Part shown: positions 25,695 through 33,837 of the stretch, one piece after another
How positions within the stretch are numbered: the first letter of the stretch is position 1
Layout: the number at the start of each line of letters is the position of its first letter
Source: Bacteroidales bacterium UBA5266
Lineage (GTDB): Bacteria > Bacteroidota > Bacteroidia > Bacteroidales > WCHB1-69
Assembly (NCBI GenBank): GCA_002411545.1
Contig: DHTG01000054.1
Span: 39,309-73,145 of the forward strand
Reading direction: 5' to 3'
DNA length: 33,837 nucleotides
Translations under genes and position numbers: made by a program
The notes under the pieces: model-generated
The model's database searches: none
Told to the model about the DNA's origin: nothing
What the model saw: only the letters and a program-made list of their open reading frames with translations

Positions 25695-28600
25695 CTATCT
25701 AAAAATTTGAATTTTATAAGGATAATGCAAGATGTTGTTTTTTGATCTATATACAATATACATACCCGGAGCAATGTTACTTACATCGAGTTGTATGGAA
25801 CTTGATGTAAGGCAATATTCGAGGATGCATTTTCCATACATATCCACCATCACTATTTTATCGCCGTAGTATGCTTTATCTTCGACATCAATTTGCACAT
25901 AATCCTTAGCAGGGTTGGGGAATATCCGCATCGAAGAACCTTTGGCATAGTCTTGCAATTTAACATCCAATAAAGTGGTAAATTCTTGAATTTCGCCATA
26001 CATACTTCCTTTGGCTGTAAGGATAAACGTTCGATATTGATAGCCGGTATTGGGTGAAAGTTGCTTCAAGGTATCGGATATTTCTTCTCCTTCTACTTGT
26101 ACAATTCTATAATTCGACTCCGATTTAGCTTTCCATTCAAAGCCTTGCATGAGAATAGGATCTTCGCCTTGTTTAATTTTCCCGTGCATGATTGCCGAAT
26201 ACACATCAATATCTCTGGCTTCATAGGTATAGAGTTCGGCAGAGTATTGCTGGGTTGTAAACAGAACATCATTTCCATAAAATATTCCATTTTCAGTAAT
26301 GGCAAATACTCGATATGTATAGGTATGGCCCGGAAGTAAATCGGGCAACAAAACCGACACCTCCACCCCTTCTACTTGTATTAATTGATACAAGGTATCA
26401 TCCTCCGCTTTCCAAGCAAAGCCTTGCATAAAAATTTCTTCATCAGCCGGTGAGATTACACCATGCATTACGGCCGAAAACAAATCGATATGACTGGCTT
26501 CATGTGTTGTTAATACACAAGCTTGTAAAGTAGAAAAAGCCACCCAATCACCGTATAAAGTATCGCTTTCCGTATAAATAAAAGCACGGTATATATAATC
26601 ACTCATACTTTCTAATTCATCTAAAACAAAGCTAAAATTGGTATCGGAGGCTAAAAGCTCACAAACAAAACTATAAGAAGCCGAAACATCCTTATATTCA
26701 AAACCTCGCGTAACAACACTGTCATCGCCATACACTATACGTCCATGCAAACAAGCCGAATAAGGACCAAGCTCCGATGTATTTTCAGTAATCACTTCCG
26801 AAACTTGTTTTGGGGTATCAAAATAAAGGGTCTCTCCATATAAAGTATCGGAAGATGTAACAGCATAAGCATAATACATATAAGATGTATGCGATAAAAC
26901 ATCGGAAATCGAGAGGGAAAAATAGGCATGCGGAATAGTTTTCCATGTATAATCAGGGTCTGACAAGGGTTTATAACAAAAGCCTTTGGCAAGTATACTG
27001 TCGTTTCCATAAATTAACTCGCCATGCAATCTTACGTAATGGGATGCTAATTCCGACACTGGCAATGTATACACACGAGCCTCAGCAGTTGAAAACACCA
27101 TACTGTTTCCATAAAGCGTATCATGATACAGCACGACAAAAGCCTTGTATTCATAAAGGCTGTCTACTTGTAAAGAAGATAAAAGATAGTCAAAATAAGT
27201 ACTTTCATTATCAACTATTACATAGGAGAAGACTGTCTCCGACAATTTTTTGAAGGCAAACCCTCTTTGTGTGATGCTATCTGAGCGTTGAAACTGTTTG
27301 GCTTTTAACATTACACTCGAAGCAAATACCTGCGGTTTTTCCGTTATTATCAAGTTTAATCCACTCATAGCCAGAAGAGGATATCCTTCGTTCTCGTTAT
27401 CCTCATCATACATCCAGGCAGGATCGCTTTGATTGAACGTGTCAAGGATGGAATAAGACCGTAAAAAATCTTTGTTTGTTTCTATGCCCAAATGATTGCT
27501 AAACGACTGTTGGGATGTTGTTAGATAATAACAACGATTTAATTCGGCTTGACTCACTATTTCGGCGGCAATACCACCCGAAAAACTCATCATAGAGGAT
27601 AGAGAGGTAAGCATTCCACAATGATAACAATTTGTAAAGCGAGTGAGTACGTGGCTAAAATTATATACATAAGCAGCAATTCCTCCGGCAAAGGATTTAT
27701 AATATAAAGAATGTGAAAACACATCGCCTGTATTATACACATTGCTGAACTCGGAAGGATAATCGATGAAGCCGGCCAATCCTCCGGCATAAGCTAAATC
27801 ATAGGCTTTGGCATATATATTCCCTTCATTAAAAGAATTTCGTATAGTAACACTATTTCCAAAACCTGTAAGTCCGCCGACATAAGCATAATAATTTGAA
27901 TTAGCATTAATCTCACCGGAGTTAAAACAATTGATAAGAGATGCTTTATAATTCAATTTGGCCGAAATACCCCCGGCATAGGTATAATTATAGGCGATGG
28001 CTTGTATATTACCCAGATTATAACATCCTTGAATAAGGGGTTGAGAATTATCCCCATCAGCCATTATACCTCCGGCATAGGCGATGCCTTCGGAAGAAGC
28101 AAGAATCGATGCCCTATTGATACAATGCTTCATGCCGGTACCGGCTGAGCAATAAGCCAAAATACCACCTACATAGGCATAAGAATTATAAGCATATACA
28201 GCAATACTGCCTTCAAAACAACAGTTTGATATCTGTGATGCAAAGGCATAGGCCGCAATTCCTCCTACATAAAAATTATAAGAAGAAACAAAGGAAACAA
28301 AAATATGATTATCCGACAAAAGTGCCAGATTACGAATATCCGCATCCAATACATAACCAAATAAACCGGCGTATACAATACCGCTGCGATAGGTAGTATC
28401 TTGTATGTTTAGGTTATTGATACGATGGTAGTTGCCGTCGAAGGAACCGGCATAAAAAGCATTGGCATCCTTCCCTATGGGTGTCCATGGCAAATGATTT
28501 AAATCAATATCGACCGTTAACACAAAAAAGCTATCGGCATATAACACACCGGCATTGACAACATCGGCTAAATAAGCTAAATGAGCTGCTTCTTCTATCA

Positions 28601-28730
28601 AAAAAGGATTTTGTAGTGTACCATTCCCTTTTACCCACCTTGAGCGGGTACCATCCCAAACACTGCTTTGCGCTTGCAGCCCATGGCAGCTAATTAATAC
28701 GAACAGGATAATATATATAAATCGTTTCAT
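25695..28730 (-). CDS. Large exported GLUG-repeat and FN3-like-repeat protein with T9SS sorting domain
   Basis: A 1011-aa surface or secreted protein. Signal peptide 1-20 (MKRFIYIILFVLISCHGLQA). Residues about 120-400 hold GLUG-type beta-helix repeats: glycine pairs (VGGI/AGGI/VGGL/FAGG) at 156, 188, 220, 253, 285, 317, 349 and 385, mostly 32 residues apart, each followed by an N-C-Y/F and a GxI/V segment. Residues about 460-930 hold five FN3-like modules of about 90 residues (LHGxI...GF.(Y/W)K...YGxxxxFxT). The end (MRIFPNPAKDYVQIDV onward) is a Por-type sorting domain. I chose the ATG at 28730: it begins the signal peptide, follows AGGAGG, and lies after the -7 box. Adhesion is plausible, not shown. 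Confidence 0.85.
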   Translation of the reverse strand: MKRFIYIILFVLISCHGLQAQSSVWDGTRSRWVKGNGTLQNPFLIEEAAHLAYLADVVNAGVLYADSFFVLTVDIDLNHLPWTPIGKDANAFYAGSFDGNYHRINNLNIQDTTYRSGIVYAGLFGYVLDADIRNLALLSDNHIFVSFVSSYNFYVGGIAAYAFASQISNCCFEGSIAVYAYNSYAYVGGILAYCSAGTGMKHCINRASILASSEGIAYAGGIMADGDNSQPLIQGCYNLGNIQAIAYNYTYAGGISAKLNYKASLINCFNSGEINANSNYYAYVGGLTGFGNSVTIRNSFNEGNIYAKAYDLAYAGGLAGFIDYPSEFSNVYNTGDVFSHSLYYKSFAGGIAAYVYNFSHVLTRFTNCYHCGMLTSLSSMMSFSGGIAAEIVSQAELNRCYYLTTSQQSFSNHLGIETNKDFLRSYSILDTFNQSDPAWMYDEDNENEGYPLLAMSGLNLIITEKPQVFASSVMLKAKQFQRSDSITQRGFAFKKLSETVFSYVIVDNESTYFDYLLSSLQVDSLYEYKAFVVLYHDTLYGNSMVFSTAEARVYTLPVSELASHYVRLHGELIYGNDSILAKGFCYKPLSDPDYTWKTIPHAYFSLSISDVLSHTSYMYYAYAVTSSDTLYGETLYFDTPKQVSEVITENTSELGPYSACLHGRIVYGDDSVVTRGFEYKDVSASYSFVCELLASDTNFSFVLDELESMSDYIYRAFIYTESDTLYGDWVAFSTLQACVLTTHEASHIDLFSAVMHGVISPADEEIFMQGFAWKAEDDTLYQLIQVEGVEVSVLLPDLLPGHTYTYRVFAITENGIFYGNDVLFTTQQYSAELYTYEARDIDVYSAIMHGKIKQGEDPILMQGFEWKAKSESNYRIVQVEGEEISDTLKQLSPNTGYQYRTFILTAKGSMYGEIQEFTTLLDVKLQDYAKGSSMRIFPNPAKDYVQIDVEDKAYYGDKIVMVDMYGKCILEYCLTSSSIQLDVSNIAPGMYIVYRSKNNILHYPYKIQIFR

Positions 28731-28734
28731 ATTG

Positions 28735-28740
28735 CCTCCT
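28735..28740 (-). promoter_or_regulatory. Strong Shine-Dalgarno (AGGAGG) for the GLUG protein
   Basis: AGGAGG on the minus strand, four bases before the ATG at 28728-28730; this supports that start over an upstream in-frame start. Confidence 0.65.
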
Positions 28741-28763
28741 TGAATTTGTAATTTATGTGGAGA

Positions 28764-28771
28764 CAAAAATA
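28764..28771 (-). promoter_or_regulatory. -7 promoter element (TATTTTTG) for the GLUG protein
   Basis: Perfect TAnnTTTG on the minus strand; leader about 27 bases. CAAA (TTTG) at 28795-28798 is a possible -33 element with a 23-base spacer. Confidence 0.6.
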
Positions 28772-28815
28772 CAACTTTTAACAATGTAGTGACACAAAAA
28801 AATGCGTCGCTACAT

Positions 28816-30525
28816 TTATTTTATGGATTGGTAAGCCGCTAAATCGTTTTCGGTAAAACGAGCAATGTAAGCTTCTTTCTCTCGATTTTGAGCATCACCC
28901 ATTTGAATAAAAATATGAGCGGAATGTGTATAATCGATATGATGTTCGGCATCCAATATCAATAGATATCCTATCACGATATTTCCTACCATTTCAACCA
29001 AACGGCGGGCATTGAAATCGAACATTTCGATATTGTTCCATTCTTTGGCAATGGCAAAGGTTTTTTCAAAACGATGGGTCATATCGACCAGGGTATTTTT
29101 CAACACCTGCCATTCGGGTTTGAGTTCGATGGCTTCATATTCTTTGATGCGTTTCAGGTAGGTTCCACTGCTAACGCCACGTATAGCCGCTACAACCTGC
29201 AATTGTGAGGTCCCTTCATAGATATTGGTAATGCGGGCATCTCTCATTAATCTTTCTACGGGAAAATCTTTCATATAGCCTGTACCTCCATGAATTTGAA
29301 GAGCATCATAAGCAATTTGATTGCAATACTCACTGGCAAATAATTTTAACAAGGGAGTATAAACATCGGCCAAACGTTGATAATATTTCATTTCATTTCT
29401 TTCTTCATTGCTCAAACTACGTTCTTTTCCTTCGAAAGTAAATAATTTATACATATCCACAAAACGGCTGGTTTCATAGAGTAAGCTACGGACTCCGTCC
29501 AATTTGGCACGCATACCGGCCAACATTTCATAAACAGGGGGAAAATCAATGATCTTACTATCAAATTGTTCACGCTCATTCGCATATTTCAAAGCTTCTC
29601 TATAGGCTGCTTCGGCTAATCCCACCGATTGAGCACCTATGCCCAAACGTGCGGCGTTCATCAATGACATCACATATTTAATCAAGCCCATACGTTCATC
29701 ACCTATCAATTGAGCAGGGGCGTTTTTATAGACCAATTCACAGGTAGGAGCTCCTTTGATTCCCAATTTATTTTCTACCCGACGAATAGTAACGGCATTA
29801 TCCATGCGGTCGTAGAGGAAACAGGACAAGCCTCTGGCATCAGTTGTATCCTCTTCGGAACGAGCCAATACCAATTGAATGTCGGCATCGCCGTTGGTGA
29901 TAAAACGTTTTACCCCATTTAACCGCCAACATTTAGCTTCATGATCGTAATGAGCTTTTAGCATTACGGCTTGAAGGTCAGAACCTGCATCGGGCTCTGT
30001 CAAGGCCATGGAGCAGGTATTCCCTTGATGTATCATGGGTAAATATTTACTTTTTAATTCTTCGGAAGCAAATTCGTGTATGGTTTCGGCACAATCCTGC
30101 AAACTCCAGATGTTCGAAAAACTGGCATCGGCACGAGCAATGATTTCAGCAACCATGATGCTGATGACCATAGGGAAATTTAAACCGTCGTATTTTCGTG
30201 GCAAGGATAAACCGTACATGCCTGCCCGTTTCAAGACTTCGTGGTTCTGTTGGGTACCTTTGGCATAGGTTACTACATTATTTGCCAATGTAACACCTTC
30301 CTTATCTACCTCTTCTGCATTTGGAGCGATGATTTCGCCGGCAATTTCGCCTATTACTTCCAATATTTTTTTATACGAATCAATGGCGTCTTCAAAATCC
30401 AAAGGAGCATAATCATAGCGTTTGGATTCCGTATAATTCTTTTCCTTCATTTTCACTATGCTTTTCATCAAAGGATGTGATAAATGAAAGGCTAAATGTT
30501 CATTATCTAAAAAAAAGTTTTCCAT
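28816..30525 (-). CDS. Acyl-CoA dehydrogenase family protein with C-terminal extension
   Basis: FAD enzyme that oxidises (or in anaerobes may reduce) an acyl-CoA/enoyl-CoA pair with EtfAB as electron partner. The family signature ALTEPDAGSD is at 174-183, the FAD-loop QIHGGTGYMKDFPVERLMRDARI at 410-432, and the catalytic Glu437 in NIYEGTSQ. After the core there is an extra region (about 450-569); at 569 aa it is far longer than the 380-aa butyryl-CoA type but matches the long acyl-CoA dehydrogenases that sit beside etfAB in Porphyromonas. It is the last gene of an etfB-etfA-dehydrogenase operon, 24 bp after etfA. Substrate chain length is not evident. Confidence 0.93.
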   Translation of the reverse strand: MENFFLDNEHLAFHLSHPLMKSIVKMKEKNYTESKRYDYAPLDFEDAIDSYKKILEVIGEIAGEIIAPNAEEVDKEGVTLANNVVTYAKGTQQNHEVLKRAGMYGLSLPRKYDGLNFPMVISIMVAEIIARADASFSNIWSLQDCAETIHEFASEELKSKYLPMIHQGNTCSMALTEPDAGSDLQAVMLKAHYDHEAKCWRLNGVKRFITNGDADIQLVLARSEEDTTDARGLSCFLYDRMDNAVTIRRVENKLGIKGAPTCELVYKNAPAQLIGDERMGLIKYVMSLMNAARLGIGAQSVGLAEAAYREALKYANEREQFDSKIIDFPPVYEMLAGMRAKLDGVRSLLYETSRFVDMYKLFTFEGKERSLSNEERNEMKYYQRLADVYTPLLKLFASEYCNQIAYDALQIHGGTGYMKDFPVERLMRDARITNIYEGTSQLQVVAAIRGVSSGTYLKRIKEYEAIELKPEWQVLKNTLVDMTHRFEKTFAIAKEWNNIEMFDFNARRLVEMVGNIVIGYLLILDAEHHIDYTHSAHIFIQMGDAQNREKEAYIARFTENDLAAYQSIK

Positions 30526-30549
30526 TACTTATGTATTTAGTTTTAATTC

Positions 30550-31569
30550 TTACCTTATTTGTTTTTTATACGATTGTATCATTTGAGGTATCACTTTCAT
30601 CACGTCGCCCACCACTACATAATCGGCAATGGCATTGATAGGTGCTTGTGCAGAGGTATTAATACTTATGATTTTGGCTGATTGGTCCATGCCGGCACGG
30701 TGTTGTACGGCACCGGATATACCGCAAGCAATGTATAGTTTCGGACGAACGGTAATGCCGGTTTGTCCGATCTGACGTTCATGTCCGCAAAAACCGGCAT
30801 CAACGGCGGCACGGGTACCTCCCACTTCAGCCCCCAACAAATCAGCCAATTCATACAAAATGGCAAAGTTCTCTTTGCTTCCCATCCCATAGCCGCCCGC
30901 AATGAGGATTTGAGCGGATTTTAAATTGATTTTGGGAGGTTCTATGTGACGATGGATGATAGTTACGACTTCTTCTATAGAAGTGAGTACTCCTACATTC
31001 ATCTTTTTTAACTCGGGAGTGTTTTTCACCGGCTGAGGTTCGTGTTTCATGACCCCTTCCCTAACGGTGGCCATTTGCGGACGCGTTTCCGGATTAATAA
31101 TAGTAGCAATAATATTGCCCCCGAAAGCCGGACGTATTTGATACAATAAATTCTTATAGGTTTCCTTTTTACGTTCATCGACATGGTCGCCAATCTGAAG
31201 CGAAGTGCAATCGGCCGTCAAACCACAACGCAAGGCCGATGCAATGCGGGGCGCAAGGTCTCTTCCTACTGATGTGGCTCCGAACAAAGCTATTTCGGGT
31301 TGTTCTTGCTCAAATAGCGTTTGAACCAATTTGGCATGCACCAAGGTTCGATATGGAAATAAGTTTTCATTTTCAGCATAATGTATAACGGATACTCCGT
31401 AATAGTGCAATTGTTCAATGGCTTTTTTTAGATCAGAGCCTATCAACACGGCTTCGAGTCCTACGTGTAATTCATCGGCAAGTTTTTTTCCTTTCGACAG
31501 TAGTTCCAAAGACACATCCGCGATGAGATGTTCTTCTGTTATTTCACAATAAACAAATATATTTTTCAT
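30550..31569 (-). CDS. etfA: Electron transfer flavoprotein subunit alpha
   Basis: Large ETF subunit that binds FAD and carries electrons between the acyl-CoA dehydrogenase and another redox partner. C-terminal FAD-binding motifs: GGTRAAVDAG (250-259), RQIGQTG (265-271), ACGISGAVQHRAGM (281-294) and the SINTSAQAPI segment. Length 339 aa, no ferredoxin extension. Starts 4 bp after etfB. Whether this ETF bifurcates electrons cannot be decided by eye. Confidence 0.95.
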   Translation of the reverse strand: MKNIFVYCEITEEHLIADVSLELLSKGKKLADELHVGLEAVLIGSDLKKAIEQLHYYGVSVIHYAENENLFPYRTLVHAKLVQTLFEQEQPEIALFGATSVGRDLAPRIASALRCGLTADCTSLQIGDHVDERKKETYKNLLYQIRPAFGGNIIATIINPETRPQMATVREGVMKHEPQPVKNTPELKKMNVGVLTSIEEVVTIIHRHIEPPKINLKSAQILIAGGYGMGSKENFAILYELADLLGAEVGGTRAAVDAGFCGHERQIGQTGITVRPKLYIACGISGAVQHRAGMDQSAKIISINTSAQAPINAIADYVVVGDVMKVIPQMIQSYKKQIR

Positions 31570-31573
31570 GGTA

Positions 31574-32443
31574 TTATCCGATTACTCTTGTTTCTAATAA
31601 TTCTTTCATTAATTGATCAATATCCTGATCCTTATCCGTAAAACGTTTCGACTCCTTTTGAGTCAACACAACGCTTTCAATGCCTTTTACTTTTGTAGGC
31701 GATCCTGACAATCCTAAGTAAGATTCATCGGCTTCTACACTTTCGGCATTCCACTCTTCGATGCGCAGATAAGGGTGTTCTTTAAACAAATCCGTATAAT
31801 CGCGGTTTTGATCTTGCAATTCACTCAATGTATGTGCATGTTTATATTTCAACATACGTTTGGCATGTTTGGGACGGCAAGGATTTGCCGAAGCATGCAC
31901 GGTGATAAGAGCCGGGAAATTCACCTTTACGGTTTCTATTCCTCTTTCCAAGCGTCGGGTAAGCACCAATTGACGCTCATCGGCTTCATTAAGTTTCTCT
32001 ACATAGGTAACTTGAGGAAACTGTAATTTCTCGGCAATTTGAGGCCCTACTTGAGCCGTATCTCCGTCGATGGCTTGCAAACCGCATATAATCAGATCGG
32101 GATTTATCTTTTGGACGGCTTTATACAAGGCATAGGATGTGGCTAAGGTATCAGAACCGGCAAACTTTCTGTCGGTTAATAAATATCCTTTATCGGCTCC
32201 TCTGAAAATAGCTTCTCTGATAATATCCGCAGCACGGCCCGGTCCCATCGTAAGCACAATCACTTCCACGTCTTTTCGTCTATCTTTGATTTCCAATGCC
32301 ATTTCAAGGGCATTCAAATCGTCGGGATTAAAAATAGCCGGTAAAGCACCCCGGTTGACAGTACCGTCTTCTTTCATCGCATCTTTTCCAACATTGCGAG
32401 TATCAGGAACTTGTTTTGCTAAAACAACAATCTTTAAATTCAT
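31574..32443 (-). CDS. etfB: Electron transfer flavoprotein subunit beta
   Basis: Small ETF subunit, binding AMP or a second flavin, first gene of the etfB-etfA-acyl-CoA dehydrogenase operon. Motifs: VVLAKQVPDT near the N-terminus, FNPDDLNALEMALEIKD, VIVLTMGPGRA, GADKGYLLTDR, and the nucleotide loop GLQAIDGDTAQVGPQIAE. The start is placed at MNLKIVVLAKQ (32443); an in-frame ATG two codons earlier (32449) is an equal choice. Any start further upstream would reach into the -7 box at 32486-32493 and can be excluded. Confidence 0.94.
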   Translation of the reverse strand: MNLKIVVLAKQVPDTRNVGKDAMKEDGTVNRGALPAIFNPDDLNALEMALEIKDRRKDVEVIVLTMGPGRAADIIREAIFRGADKGYLLTDRKFAGSDTLATSYALYKAVQKINPDLIICGLQAIDGDTAQVGPQIAEKLQFPQVTYVEKLNEADERQLVLTRRLERGIETVKVNFPALITVHASANPCRPKHAKRMLKYKHAHTLSELQDQNRDYTDLFKEHPYLRIEEWNAESVEADESYLGLSGSPTKVKGIESVVLTQKESKRFTDKDQDIDQLMKELLETRVIG

Positions 32444-32485
32444 GTCCATAGTATATTTAATTTTTCTTTTTTCATAAATCGGCTG

Positions 32486-32493
32486 CAAAAGTA
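32486..32493 (-). promoter_or_regulatory. -7 promoter element (TACTTTTG) for the etfBA-dehydrogenase operon
   Basis: Perfect TAnnTTTG on the minus strand; leader about 30-36 bases. Confidence 0.65.
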
Positions 32494-32799
32494 TAAAAAA
32501 AATGATACATGCTTATTTTGACCATAAATTATAGGTTTGGTTACTATAAATGAAGTACTTATTTTAATTTTCAAGCCTCATTCAAAACCTGGTTTTAAGT
32601 CGTTTTTTGTATCGAAATTTCATGGTTAATTTTTTATTTTTCTTATACTTATAAACGTTTTTTTCTTAAAATTATATTTTCAAAAAAAAATGTAACGGCA
32701 AATGATAGTTTAAAGGCTAAGTCCGGATTATTGCCAAGACTTTTTTTTAATTCTGCTAAAAATCGTCAAGCAATACAAGCAGCTAACGTATTATTTTAC

Positions 32800-32807
32800 T
32801 ATCTTTG
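32800..32807 (+). promoter_or_regulatory. -7 promoter element (TATCTTTG) for purB
   Basis: Perfect TAnnTTTG, followed by CA as in purE. The predicted leader is under 10 bases. Confidence 0.65.
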
Positions 32808-32821
32808 CAACAAAAAATTCC

Positions 32822-33837
32822 ATGATGGCATTAAACACATTAAGAGCTATTTCCCCTATAGACGGACGCTATTATAAACAAGTAAGTAGTCTTTCGGATT
32901 ATTTTTCGGAATATGCATACATTCGCGCAAGAGTATTTGTTGAAATTGAATATTTTATTGCCTTATGTGAACTTCCCTTACCGGAATTATCGATCCTAAA
33001 ACCAGAAACGTTTAACACTCTACGTTCTATATACCAAACCTTTTCGGAAACCGACGCACAACATATCAAAGAAATTGAGCAAACTACCAACCACGACGTC
33101 AAAGCGGTGGAATACTTTTTGAAAGAAGTTTTCGATAAGATGGATCTGTCGGAATACAAGGAATTCATTCATTTCGGTTTAACTTCGCAAGACATCAACA
33201 ATACGGCCATTCCTTACCTGATGCGCAGCTTTCATGAAGCAGTTTTTTTTCCTAAACTCACGGAAGTCAACAACAAACTAAACGAACTTGCCAACACATG
33301 GAAACATATTCCCATGTTGGCACACACCCACGGTCAAGCGGCATCTCCTACCCTGTTGGGAAAAGAATTTTATGTGTTTGCCGAAAGGTTGAACAATCAA
33401 CTTGAATTATTGAATCAGATTCCCTTTTGTGGAAAATTCGGAGGAGCTACCGGTAATTTCAATGCCCATTACGTGGCTTACCCACAGATAGATTGGGTGT
33501 TGTTCAGCAACAACTTCTTAGATCGCTACCTCCACCTAAAACGCTTGCAAACGACGACTCAAATAGAACATTACGACATGATGGCGGCTTATTTCGATAC
33601 CTTGAAACGCATCAACAACATAGTGTTGGACCTCGACCGCGATATGTGGACGTATATATCGATGGATTATTTCAAACAAAAGGTTAAAGCCGGCGAAGTA
33701 GGTTCCTCGGCCATGCCGCATAAAGTAAATCCCATCGACTTTGAAAACTCGGAAGGAAACATTGCCATTGCCAACGCTTTGTTTGAAGGATTATCGGCCA
33801 AACTGCCCGTATCCCGTCTGCAACGCGACCTGAGCGA
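32822..33837 (+). CDS. purB: Adenylosuccinate lyase, 3' partial
   Basis: Enzyme of purine biosynthesis that removes fumarate from SAICAR and from adenylosuccinate. The open frame starts at tandem ATGs (32822 and 32825) and runs off the window after 338 codons, out of about 450 expected. It shows ISPIDGRYYKQV, FGLTSQDINNTAIP, the HTHGQAASPT segment with a catalytic His, and the fumarase/lyase signature GSSAMPHKVNP near the end. The FxxxDxxxxS/long-insert style (SPIDGRY) matches the Escherichia coli-like PurB subgroup. It has its own promoter, shared in sequence with that of purE. Confidence 0.95.
   Translation, partial: MMALNTLRAISPIDGRYYKQVSSLSDYFSEYAYIRARVFVEIEYFIALCELPLPELSILKPETFNTLRSIYQTFSETDAQHIKEIEQTTNHDVKAVEYFLKEVFDKMDLSEYKEFIHFGLTSQDINNTAIPYLMRSFHEAVFFPKLTEVNNKLNELANTWKHIPMLAHTHGQAASPTLLGKEFYVFAERLNNQLELLNQIPFCGKFGGATGNFNAHYVAYPQIDWVLFSNNFLDRYLHLKRLQTTTQIEHYDMMAAYFDTLKRINNIVLDLDRDMWTYISMDYFKQKVKAGEVGSSAMPHKVNPIDFENSEGNIAIANALFEGLSAKLPVSRLQRDLS

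Larger units (their letters stand above)
32450..32821. other. Divergent intergenic region between etfB and purB
   Basis: AT-rich spacer of about 370 bp holding the etfB promoter box (32486-32493) and the purB promoter box (32800-32807). I see no gene, RNA, repeat or terminator between them. Confidence 0.55.

Noticed and set aside
26500..28400. Regular 96-bp spacing that could suggest a CRISPR or tandem DNA repeat
   Set aside because: The periodicity is in the protein (glycine pairs every 32 residues) with divergent codons, inside an open frame with signal peptide and sorting domain.
32139..32477. 112-codon plus-strand open frame opposite etfB
   Set aside because: Antisense shadow of a well-conserved gene, with no promoter box or recognisable domain.

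Overview
The window looks like a chromosomal segment of an anaerobic member of the Bacteroidetes, probably order Bacteroidales. Four things support this. Perfect TAnnTTTG promoter boxes (the Bacteroidetes -7 element) stand in front of most transcription units. Three secreted proteins carry C-terminal type IX secretion (Por) sorting domains. Shine-Dalgarno sequences are mostly absent. The metabolic genes are typical of an anaerobe: 2-oxoacid:ferredoxin oxidoreductase and an electron-transfer flavoprotein with an acyl-CoA dehydrogenase. DNA is AT-rich. I cannot resolve the family or genus. I see no tRNA, rRNA, CRISPR array, prophage or complete insertion sequence.

Layout. 1-2.8 kb: korA (5' end cut by the window edge) and korB, closed by a strong terminator. 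2.9-5.2 kb: mannose-6-phosphate isomerase and an OprO/P-like outer-membrane porin. 5.2-9.4 kb: a four-TM LytTR transcription regulator, divergent from a two-gene unit encoding an alpha/beta-hydrolase-like protein and a long-chain acyl-CoA ligase. Their shared intergenic region holds a 20-bp-period direct repeat that could be the regulator's operator. 9.5-12.3 kb: gapA with terminator, then a secreted subtilase. 12.3-16.5 kb: an acyltransferase with an added zinc ribbon (minus strand), purE, and a secreted C10 (streptopain-type) cysteine protease. 16.6-19.7 kb, minus strand: dprA, a holin-family membrane protein, and rmuC. 19.8-21.4 kb, minus strand: a GNAT acetyltransferase and an ornithine/alanine racemase-like PLP enzyme, followed by a gene-free 571-bp stretch with a palindromic, MITE-like element. 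21.9-25.6 kb: an uncharacterised 275-aa protein, a TPR protein overlapping a LOG-family nucleotide hydrolase, and a methyltransferase. 25.7-28.7 kb, minus strand: a large T9SS-exported protein made of about eight 32-residue GLUG-type repeats and five FN3-like modules. 28.8-32.4 kb, minus strand: an etfB-etfA-acyl-CoA dehydrogenase operon. 32.8 kb to the end: purB, which runs off the window.

How the genes work together. KorAB reduces ferredoxin. EtfAB with the acyl-CoA dehydrogenase and the acyl-CoA ligase suggest fatty or branched-chain acyl-CoA turnover. The two proteases and the GLUG protein are surface or secreted T9SS cargo, and the C10 protease and GLUG protein share a related FN3-like module. 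Most of the window is ordinary Bacteroidales housekeeping. The parts most worth a second look are the LytTR/hydrolase/acyl-CoA ligase locus, the GNAT-racemase pair beside the palindromic element, the acyltransferase-zinc ribbon protein and the repeat-built exported protein.
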